A DNA stretch of 16,315 bases from assembly GCA_964542875.1 (NCBI GenBank), contig CAZIWA010000123.1, positions 1-16,315 on the forward strand. Reading direction: 5' to 3'. Of the stretch, positions 1-5,227 are shown one piece after another. This DNA comes from CAZGOM01 sp964542875. GTDB taxonomy: Bacteria > Planctomycetota > Phycisphaerae > Phycisphaerales > Phycisphaeraceae. Below the pieces are notes generated by a model. It was not told the DNA's origin. It saw only the letters and a program-made list of their open reading frames with translations, and did not search any database. Numbering within the stretch: position 1 is the stretch's first letter; the number at the start of each line of letters is the position of its first letter. The translations under genes were made by a program, and so were the position numbers.

Positions 1-1095
1 CGAAAGCACCTTCTGCGGCACATCGCCCTCGCCGACGACAAGCGTCACATTCGCCCCGGTCAGCACCTGGCCCAGGAGCTCCATCTCCCGCAGCTTCAAC
101 AGCATGGGGCTTTCGCTCAACAGCTTCGCGGTGTTCGCCTGGCTCCGCGCCGCTGCCGTCTCCTCACGCCGCTTGATGATGTTGGCCTCGGATTCCTTCT
201 GCGCCTCAAGCACCCGGTTGAAGAGCGTCTTCATCTCTCCGGGGAGGATGATGTCGCGCACGCCGACGGTCTTGATCGCAACGCCAAGCTCCTTGGCCGA
301 CGTTGCCAGCGCCTGGGAAATCTCTTCGCCAAGCGATTCCTTGCCCGCAAGCAGCGCATCCAAGGAACGCCCGCCCACCGATGCGCGCAGCGCAAGCTGC
401 GCGTTCCGGTAAAGCGCGGTTCCCACATCGCCCTCGTGGTCGAAGGCCAGCGCGTAATCCGTCACCTTGTAGGTGACCAGGAAGGTCAACCGCAGCGTCA
501 CCTTGTCCTGGGTCATGATCTCCTGGCCGGAGATGTCCAGCACGCTCTCGCGCACGCTGAGCACGGTCACCGCGATGCCCTGAGGCTGCTTGAAGAACAC
601 GTACTGGCCGGACTCAAACACGCCCAGCGGCTTACCCGCCATCGAGAACTGAGCCACCTTGCCCAAAGGCACGGTGATCACTTCCAGGTACTGGTACGCC
701 TGAGGGTGCACGAGGATCGGCTGAAGATCCACCCCTTCCACGGTCTTGCCCGGCACAGCGGCAAGCACCTGCGTCTTCACCTTCCGCGGACCCTTAAAGA
801 CCCCATGCACCCCGCGAGGCAGGAATCCCGCAAAAAGCTCGTCGATCCAGTACAGCCCCACATGCCCATCGGGCACGGTCACCGTGTCGAAGTACGCCCC
901 GTTGGCCGGGTCGTTGAGGATCTGCCACGCAAGCTTGTGCTGCAGCACGCCCGCCAGTGCGCTGATCTTTTCAACGTGCTTGTACGGATGCGTCACATCC
1001 AAAAGCCAGTGCTTGCCTGGGGGAAGAAGCTTGATGTAGTTGTTGTCGCGCACGACAACCGCGAACTCGTTTTTTGCATTGGTGTGGGTGAACAT
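1..1095 (-). CDS. Slipin / band-7 (SPFH) family protein, C-terminus cut off by window edge
   Basis: The frame is open from an ATG at 1095 to the window edge (365 residues, no stop), so the C-terminus is missing. The N-terminus (MFTHTNAKNEFAVVVRDNN) and the segment LPPGKHWLLDV at 24-34 match the slipin-type start, in which a bacterial slipin reads something like 'G.H.FLDP'. The stretch at about 155-300 (FESGQYVFFKQPQG, then LRLTFLVTYKVTDY, then LGIAVKTVGVRDIILPGEMK) is the SPFH/band-7 core, followed by an Ala/Glu-rich helical part (297-325) that probably forms a coiled coil. Family members oligomerise at membranes and are linked to membrane microdomains and protease control. No N-terminal membrane helix is visible, so membrane attachment may be peripheral. 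The AAAGAGA about 7 nt before the ATG is a plausible ribosome site. The exact role cannot be told from sequence. Confidence 0.9.
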   Translation of the reverse strand, partial: MFTHTNAKNEFAVVVRDNNYIKLLPPGKHWLLDVTHPYKHVEKISALAGVLQHKLAWQILNDPANGAYFDTVTVPDGHVGLYWIDELFAGFLPRGVHGVFKGPRKVKTQVLAAVPGKTVEGVDLQPILVHPQAYQYLEVITVPLGKVAQFSMAGKPLGVFESGQYVFFKQPQGIAVTVLSVRESVLDISGQEIMTQDKVTLRLTFLVTYKVTDYALAFDHEGDVGTALYRNAQLALRASVGGRSLDALLAGKESLGEEISQALATSAKELGVAIKTVGVRDIILPGEMKTLFNRVLEAQKESEANIIKRREETAAARSQANTAKLLSESPMLLKLREMELLGQVLTGANVTLVVGEGDVPQKVLS

Positions 1096-1579
1096 AAGCG
1101 GTTCTCTTTCTGTGGCCGGTGATTCCTGCCTTTGTGTAAGGGGCCGGCCCGCCCCGGAAACGGGCCGACCCCAGGGAGACATTCATGTCGGCAAGACACC
1201 CCGGGCCTTTTTTTCAAAAGGCCTTCATCTCAAACGATGGGGCAGTGCATGCCGGCGTATCGGTGCCGGGCGAGAACGCCTCGCCCGGATTGAAATTCGT
1301 AGACGGTTCAGCTTTTCCTTGCTCGATGACCCAGAAGATCAAGCGGACGCCTGGCGCCTGGGCTGGGCCGGGCAAAACCTCTCCGCGCCTTGGCTTTCGC
1401 GTCGGCCCGTCTGAGTGAGATGCCTTTTCCAGCCTTGGAATCCAGGGTGCTGGCCTGACTTCCGTCGCCGGGCCTGGCCGCGGGCGTTTAAGGCGCCTTA
1501 AGCTCAAACCCGGCCGGTCAGAAAGGGGGATTGTCCAAACCGTCTAACTGGTGGAGCCGTCTTTTCAGACAGCACTGGG
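1096..1579. other. Intergenic region with three palindromes and no convincing conserved gene
   Basis: Apart from a doubtful 77-residue reading frame at 1185-1418, no coding is convincing here. Visible structures are a hairpin with 7-bp arms CGGCCCG/CGGGCCG (1145-1167), an inverted repeat GGCCTTTT/AAAAGGCC with a 4-nt loop (1204-1223), and a perfect 14-bp palindrome TTAAGGCGCCTTAA (1488-1501). The first lies in the likely 5' leader of the slipin gene. None has the U-tract placement of a clear terminator. A small GTCT-GAAA-AGAC hairpin just before 1580 lies downstream of the tRNA-like genes and might help end that transcript. Confidence 0.5.
1185..1418 (+). CDS. Possible small protein of unknown function (77 residues)
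   Basis: An ATG at 1185 is preceded by AGGGAG (1173-1178) with a 6-nt spacer, one of the best Shine-Dalgarno matches in the window. The frame runs 77 codons to TGA. The product (starts MSARHPGPFFQKAF, middle VPGENASPGLKFVDGSAF, end RLGFRVGPSE) is Gly/Pro-rich with no signal peptide, membrane helix or motif that I recognise. Third-position GC is about 60 percent, lower than in the clear genes nearby. The overlapping minus-strand frame 1214-1507 is an equally long alternative with no ribosome site. The frame could be chance in GC-rich DNA; it is listed only because of the ribosome site. Confidence 0.25.
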   Translation: MSARHPGPFFQKAFISNDGAVHAGVSVPGENASPGLKFVDGSAFPCSMTQKIKRTPGAWAGPGKTSPRLGFRVGPSE

Positions 1580-1654
1580 TGGGGTTGCATGCTGGAATCG
1601 AACCAGCAAACTTCAGATTCTTGGTCTGACGCTCAGCCATTGAGCGTATGCAAC
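1580..1654 (-). tRNA. tRNA-like gene with perfect cloverleaf, anticodon loop CCAAGAA (no U33)
   Basis: The minus strand folds as a full cloverleaf: acceptor GTTGCAT (1654-1648) pairs with ATGCAAC (1590-1584); D-stem GCTC/GAGC with loop AATGGCT; anticodon stem TCAGA/TCTGA with a 7-nt loop CCAAGAA; 5-nt variable region; T-stem GCTGG/CCAGC with a canonical loop TTCGATT. The discriminator C at 1583 is followed by an encoded CCA (1582-1580). The oddity is the anticodon loop: position 33 is C instead of the nearly universal U, and bases 34-36 read AAG (1622-1620), nominally Leu, yet the short variable arm is not that of a tRNA-Leu. All other arms are intact, which argues for selection. It may be a divergent or suppressor-like tRNA, a decaying copy, or a tRNA-like RNA with another role. 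Confidence 0.6.
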
Positions 1655-1662
1655 AGACTTCG

Positions 1663-1732
1663 CCGCCCACGTCGGAATCAAACCAACGGCCTCCGGCTAA
1701 ACACCGGCGCTCCATCACAGAGCTATGGGCAG
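1663..1732 (-). tRNA. Second, degenerate tRNA-like element in tandem (TTT-like anticodon position)
   Basis: Eight bases upstream of the previous element, on the same strand, is another cloverleaf-like sequence. The best acceptor is CTGCCCA (1732-1726) with TGGGCGG (1669-1663). Next come a D-stem GCTC/GAGC with loop TGTGATG, an anticodon stem GCCGG/CCGGA (outer pair mismatched) with loop TGTTTAG, a short variable region, and a T-arm GTTGG/CCGAC with loop TTTGATT. The T-loop has T where C56 is expected, position 26 is missing, and the base at 33 is G. No CCA is encoded. It resembles a tRNA-Lys (TTT) in the anticodon region but is clearly degenerate. It may be a pseudogene or a specialised tRNA-like RNA; the tandem arrangement and shared loop oddity make chance unlikely. 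Confidence 0.4.
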
Positions 1733-1885
1733 CTATCACCCCTGATTTCTGAATCCTTGAACGGAACGTGCCTTGGCGAATCATCACTGACGCCAGGCAG
1801 CGCCGGAGGTATTCAGGAGTGGTTTAGGTAATTAGACTTTTGACCCATGTGTCCTCGCTTTTGAATGAGGGTGGAAGAAAATCGC

Positions 1886-1925
1886 AAAACGAAAAACGCC
1901 TGGGAAGGTGTCGGCTTCCCAGGCG
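1886..1925 (-). terminator. Rho-independent terminator ending the candidate ncRNA
   Basis: On the minus strand a perfect 10-bp stem CGCCTGGGAA/TTCCCAGGCG with a 9-nt loop is followed directly by TTTTTCGTTTT. No protein gene ends upstream of it on this strand, so it most likely ends an RNA gene. Confidence 0.85.
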
Positions 1926-2157
1926 CTTGAAGATGACCGTTGATGGGGTCTCTGTCAGCTTTGGGAAGCCCTGATGTCTGTGCCCGATTCCAGCCCGATC
2001 CCTTGCAGGGGAGCCCGGTACGCAAAGCCATCGCTCGACATCTGCCCTGCTTGGGCGATGAGGCTGAGTCTCAGGATTTGACCGCTTGATGGAAGCATTT
2101 GGAGTCCGCTTTTCCCCTTCATTCCAGGCCCGCCACGCCGGCGGCCCTGATGAGGGA
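1886..2157 (-). ncRNA. Candidate structured non-coding RNA, about 270 nt, unknown family
   Basis: A strong promoter (2164-2191) and a strong terminator (1886-1925) bracket about 270 nt with no credible protein. The only same-strand frame of any size (78 codons) starts on the TTG of the -35 box itself, so it cannot be translated from this transcript. The RNA can form several local helices: CGCC/GGCG near the 5' end (about 2121-2143), CATCGC/GCGATG (2025-2060), CCC-CTGCAA-GGG (about 2000-2012), GCTT-CCCA-AAGC (about 1958-1969) and GACC/GGTC (about 1935-1952). I do not find the conserved cores of SRP RNA, RNase P RNA or tmRNA, nor a riboswitch I recognise. A 6S-like RNA cannot be excluded, but the 5' and 3' ends do not pair as expected. 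The two tRNA-like elements lie downstream on the same strand beyond the terminator. Confidence 0.55.
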
Positions 2158-2163
2158 GGGCAA

Positions 2164-2191
2164 AGAATACGCTCAATTTTCCCGATGTCAA
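2164..2191 (-). promoter_or_regulatory. Sigma-70-type promoter with A-rich upstream element, drives the candidate ncRNA
   Basis: On the minus strand TTGACA (2191-2186, perfect -35) is separated by 16 bp from TATTCT (2169-2164, 4 of 6 to TATAAT). Just upstream is GGAAAAAAACTC, which looks like an UP element. The start of transcription is predicted near 2157. This is the best -35 box in the window. Confidence 0.7.
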
Positions 2192-2237
2192 GAGTTTTTT
2201 TCCATCGTTTGATTAGTCAACCGAATTTCCTCTCTTA

Positions 2238-2275
2238 CCCCCTCTCCCCCGGGAAAGGGCTGGGGTGAGGGCCGC
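2238..2275. repeat. Dispersed CCCTCTCCC...GGTGAGGG intergenic repeat
   Basis: The sequence CCCTCTCCCCCGGG-AAAGGGCTGGGGTGAGGG has the imperfect palindrome of a short intergenic repeat widespread in bacterial genomes. It sits between the ncRNA promoter and the next gene. A related but different element is at 5047-5157. Confidence 0.5.
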
Positions 2276-2314
2276 CCATGCACACCCTTAACGCAACGAC
2301 TCACCAACCTCTCC

Positions 2315-2360
2315 GGGGACTGGTCCCCTTCTTCCCGGGACCTGTCCCCCTTCCCGTTGG
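2315..2360. repeat. REP-like repeat GGGGACTGGTCCCC, copy 1
   Basis: A near-palindrome GGGGACTGGTCCCC (2315-2328) is followed by a spacer CTTC and a second box GGGACCTGTCCCCCTTCCC. The same two-box arrangement occurs at 9734-9780. Paired boxes of this kind are typical of REP elements moved by REP-associated tyrosine transposases (RAYTs); no such transposase is in the window. Confidence 0.75.
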
Positions 2361-2465
2361 ACACCCCAACTCCCCACTCCTCGATTCTTCTTCAAAATAC
2401 ATCTGACATCGACCATCCCCTCCCTCATGCGGTATCCTTTAAACCACTTTCGGGAGCCCTTACTC

Positions 2466-4022
2466 ATGCGCCACACTCGCTCAGCCATCCTCGCCGCCGC
2501 CATCACCCTGGCCGCCTTCGCGGCGTCCTACGCCTCGGCCCAAGACGCCGCATCCCCCCAGATGACCGATGCGGACTTCCTTAAATCCATCGTTCAACCC
2601 AAAGTCCTCAACGCCAAAACCCAAAATCAGATCGGCCTCGCCGCCGTCGCGCTCATCGACCTTCTCCCCAATCCTCAGGTCGCCGCCAGCCCCACCCTCC
2701 GGTATCGGGTCAAATCCGAAGCCATTTCCCTGGCCATGCGCTCCGCCGACCCCGCCATCCCTCAGAAGGTCATCCAGGCCATCGTCCAATCCTCCCTTAC
2801 CGGCGCGCAGCGGCTCGCCGAAGCCCGCGACTATGCCGGCGCCCTCAACGAGCTGACCCAAACCCAGGCGCTGCTCAAAACCACCAGGCCCAGCGACGAC
2901 CTCACCCGCTGGATGAATCAGAGAATGGCCCTCTACAGCCTCCAGACCGGCGCATACAACAACATCAAGCCTCTGCTTGAAAAGCACGCAGCCAACCCGC
3001 TTGATGAAAAAACCGTGGACAGACTCCTTGTCACCCTCACCCGGGAGTTGATGGACTTTAAAACCGCCGCCGCCCTTGTCTCTCAGGAACGCCTCCCCAA
3101 GCTCCATCAATACATCCAGCTCGCCCTCACCCCTTCCGAAAAACTCACCGCCGACCAGGCCCGCGAGCTTGCCGAGTGGTACTACGACCTGGGCCTTGAA
3201 TCCACCCCCTGCGTCCAGTTTGAGTTCTTCAGTAAAGCAGGCCCGCTTTACGTCTATGCCTGCAAAAACTATCCCCCCAACTCCAAAGACGCCGCTGCCG
3301 TCGGCTTTTACCTCGCCGGCCTCAACAAGCGCCTCGACGCCCTTCAACGCGACGACGCCCCCGCGCTCAATTTCGAAGCCCCCGCCCCGCCGCCCGCCGC
3401 AGTCGTCGTCGTCCCGGCCGCCCCTGCTCCTGAGCCCGTGGCCAAGCGTCCTCCTGCTGCGCCTCCCGCGCCGGCCTCAACCCCCGTGGCCGAATCAGAC
3501 ACCACGCCTGACGACGACGCACGCACAAGCCCCTATTTCTCCACCGGTCTCACTAACACCAGAACCTTCGTCCTCAAAGGCCCTCCCGGCGCTTACTCCG
3601 CCTCTTTCCTCAACAACAAAACCATCCAGGTCCAGGTCGGCCCCAGAAGCATCTGGGGCTTCGCCACCGGCTGGGGCATTTACAACCACTCCCTCCTAAG
3701 CGGAACCATCACCACCACCAAACCCCCGCTGGGCTCCCCCAAAACCGGAAACCTCGCCATCCTGGTCGAGTTTGACGGACCCGAAAATCCACCGCAGCGC
3801 CTCTACCTCTATTTCAGCCAGACCAACACCGCCGCCCATGTTCCCGACGGCTGGCGCGCCTTAAATGAGCCTCCCATCAAGTACCTCAAGCTCAGCGAAA
3901 CAGGCCAGTTCAAAGTCAACCTCAGGGATTACGCACCCAAAAACTGGAACAGCCGCTCCCGAGTTGCCTTCCTCGTCCAAAGCGTCTCCACAGACGCACA
4001 ATTCACCCTCAAGCTCCGCTGA
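2466..4022 (+). CDS. Secreted protein with helical-repeat N-half, Pro/Ala linker and C-terminal beta domain; function unknown
   Basis: The chosen start is the ATG at 2466, which has GGGAG upstream and begins a signal peptide (MRHTRSAILAAAITLAAFAA, likely cut after ASA at 25). The in-frame ATG at 2427 would put 13 residues before the signal and has no ribosome site. The product is 518 residues. Residues about 30-295 are Ala/Leu-rich helical, TPR-like in feel (ARDYAGALNELTQTQALLK, then AEWYYDLGLESTP), though no clear TPR count is possible. Residues 299-345 form a Pro/Ala/Val linker. Residues 352-518 look like a beta-rich domain (STGLTNTRTFVLKGPPGAY, IWGFATGWGIYNHSLLSGTI, ending VSTDAQFTLKLR). 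It is probably exported to the periplasm or cell surface. I do not recognise the family. Confidence 0.8.
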   Translation: MRHTRSAILAAAITLAAFAASYASAQDAASPQMTDADFLKSIVQPKVLNAKTQNQIGLAAVALIDLLPNPQVAASPTLRYRVKSEAISLAMRSADPAIPQKVIQAIVQSSLTGAQRLAEARDYAGALNELTQTQALLKTTRPSDDLTRWMNQRMALYSLQTGAYNNIKPLLEKHAANPLDEKTVDRLLVTLTRELMDFKTAAALVSQERLPKLHQYIQLALTPSEKLTADQARELAEWYYDLGLESTPCVQFEFFSKAGPLYVYACKNYPPNSKDAAAVGFYLAGLNKRLDALQRDDAPALNFEAPAPPPAAVVVVPAAPAPEPVAKRPPAAPPAPASTPVAESDTTPDDDARTSPYFSTGLTNTRTFVLKGPPGAYSASFLNNKTIQVQVGPRSIWGFATGWGIYNHSLLSGTITTTKPPLGSPKTGNLAILVEFDGPENPPQRLYLYFSQTNTAAHVPDGWRALNEPPIKYLKLSETGQFKVNLRDYAPKNWNSRSRVAFLVQSVSTDAQFTLKLR

Positions 4023-4040
4023 ACTCCGACACCTCCTTCC

Positions 4041-4102
4041 CGGTGGCATGCTCTCTTCCGCGTGGGCATGTCCTGCACGCGCCCCGCAGCAAAAAACCCC
4101 TC
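4041..4102. repeat. GGTGGCA-hairpin-CGCGCC intergenic repeat, copy 1
   Basis: After the stop of the secreted-protein gene lies GGTGGCATGCTC, a loop, then GGGCATGTCCTG and CACGCGCC, followed by AAAAAACCCCTC. CATGCTC pairs with GGGCATG (7 bp with one G-U type pair). Related copies are at 9808-9867 and 16249-16310. It may double as a transcription-ending hairpin for the upstream gene, but it has no clean T-run. Confidence 0.7.
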
Positions 4103-4237
4103 ATCCGCCTCACACGAAAAACACGTTTGGCCCCGACCTCGCGCCCAACTCACAAAAAACGTCACCCTCACCTTTGTCTGCTTCCCGCGTATAAAACCCG
4201 CCTTGTCCCCCGCCCCTTCCTGGCCTACCATCGACCC

Positions 4238-5047
4238 ATGAACCTCCCCGCCATCGATCTCACCGAGCTCTGCGTCCCTTTCAAGGACGCCCTCGCCCTC
4301 ACCGTCGGCTCCACGGTGTCGCGCGACACGCTCAACCTCGCCAAATCCCGATTCCTGGATCATTTCATCGTCACCGATGCCCAGGGTGGGCCCATCGGCT
4401 TCATCTCCACCGCCGCCCTGCGCGACGCCCTCCAGCACGCGCCGGACGCCCCCGCTCCCTGGCCCCTCTGCATGCAGCTTGTCTTTAATCACACCCTCCC
4501 CAGGCTCACCGGGCTCGACGCCCTCCTTGAGGCGTTTGAAACCCAGACCATCGCCGCCATCCTTGATTCGGATGCCGGCCTTCCCATCGGCTTCATCACT
4601 TTCTCGGACCTCAACAAGCACCACGTCCGCAGCGCCATGTATCCCCTCTTTGCCGAATTGGAGGCGCATCTGGCCACCGTCATCGAACGCCGCCACCAGG
4701 ACCCCTGGACATGGATCGCCCACCTCGACCGTGACAAGCAGGCCCGCATCGTCGGCTATTGGGAGCTCTCCCGCCGCGACGGCGTCGACATCGGCCCCAT
4801 CGCCGGCGCCACCCTGCACGAGCTCCTCACCATCGTCCGCAAAGACGCCAGTCTCCGTGACACCCTGGGCTTCACCAACGCCAACAAGTTTGATTCCCTC
4901 TGCCACGGCATCAACGAACTGCGAAACCTTGTCATGCACCCCGTGCGCCCCATGTTCGCCACCCCCGCGGACCTCACCAAAACCCGCCAGCGGCTCACCA
5001 ACCTCTCCACCTTCGTGCAAACCAGCAAACGCCTCGCCCGCCTCTAG
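4238..5047 (+). CDS. Two-CBS-domain protein with HEPN-like C-terminal domain
   Basis: The start is the ATG at 4238: upstream codons in the longer open frame read through a repeat and are Arg/Lys/Pro-rich. The product is 269 residues with no signal peptide, so it is cytoplasmic. Residues about 25-66 and 86-128 are a tandem CBS pair, shown by the repeated motif IVTDAQGGPIGFISTAALRD and AAILDSDAGLPIGFITFSDL. CBS pairs normally bind adenosine nucleotides. Residues about 134-269 are helical and contain INELRNLVMHPVRP at 225-238, in which R229-x4-H234 fits the HEPN RNase signature Rx4-6H and resembles Swt1-type HEPN domains. The likely reading is a nucleotide-sensing HEPN protein, possibly an RNase; this is inference from motif shape. 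There is no Shine-Dalgarno; a -10-like TACCAT ends 6 nt before the ATG, so translation may be leaderless. The stop codon's last base begins the 5047-5157 element. Confidence 0.8.
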   Translation: MNLPAIDLTELCVPFKDALALTVGSTVSRDTLNLAKSRFLDHFIVTDAQGGPIGFISTAALRDALQHAPDAPAPWPLCMQLVFNHTLPRLTGLDALLEAFETQTIAAILDSDAGLPIGFITFSDLNKHHVRSAMYPLFAELEAHLATVIERRHQDPWTWIAHLDRDKQARIVGYWELSRRDGVDIGPIAGATLHELLTIVRKDASLRDTLGFTNANKFDSLCHGINELRNLVMHPVRPMFATPADLTKTRQRLTNLSTFVQTSKRLARL

Positions 5048-5157
5048 GCTTTGCCTGAAAAACCCTTCCCCCTCAGGGCGAAGGGGCCCGGTATCCCGGG
5101 CCGGATGAGGGCGTTCTTGACCTTTCTCTTTCGTCTGATGGATTTTCAGGCAACGCC
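5047..5157. mobile_element. MITE-like element with 18-bp imperfect terminal inverted repeats
   Basis: The ends GGCTTTGCCTGAAAAACC (5047-5064) and the reverse complement of 5140-5157 (GGCGTTGCCTGAAAATCC) match at 16 of 18 positions. Between them is a GC-rich palindromic core (CCCCTCAGGGCGAAGGGG and CCGGTATCCCGGGCCGG) ending GATGAGGGCG, a form of a dispersed repeat known from many bacteria. There is no coding in its 111 bp. The left end overlaps the stop codon of the CBS gene by one base. A non-autonomous mobile element or a long hairpin RNA element are both possible. Confidence 0.55.
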
Positions 5158-5187
5158 CAACCTCCCCCCCTCTTAACTTATCCCTCG

Positions 5188-5210
5188 TACCTTTTCCCTT
5201 ATACCTTTCC
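5188..5210. repeat. Pyrimidine-rich repeat sharing TCCCTTATACCTTTCC, copy 1
   Basis: The 16-nt word TCCCTTATACCTTTCC (5195-5210) recurs exactly at 12275-12290, in both places inside a run of CCTTTT/TACC words. It looks like a low-complexity intergenic repeat. It lies just before the acyltransferase gene. Confidence 0.5.
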
Positions 5211-5227
5211 TATGTACCTTACATCCC

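Noticed and set aside
1214..1507. 97-residue minus-strand frame upstream of the slipin gene
   Set aside because: It starts at a TTG inside a palindrome, has no ribosome site and overlaps the slightly better plus-strand frame.
1518..1787. 89-residue minus-strand frame
   Set aside because: It runs through both tRNA-like elements and has no ribosome site.
1886..2157. SRP RNA, RNase P RNA or tmRNA at the ncRNA locus
   Set aside because: The conserved cores of these RNAs (for example the GGAAGGAAGCAGC-like SRP loop) are not found on either strand.
1955..2191. 78-residue minus-strand frame
   Set aside because: Its start codon is the TTG of the -35 box of the promoter at 2164-2191, so the transcript does not contain it; the product looks random.
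3929..5020. Long minus-strand frame opposite the CBS gene
   Set aside because: Gly/Glu/Val-rich shadow frame typical of GC-rich genes; the plus strand has clear domains.
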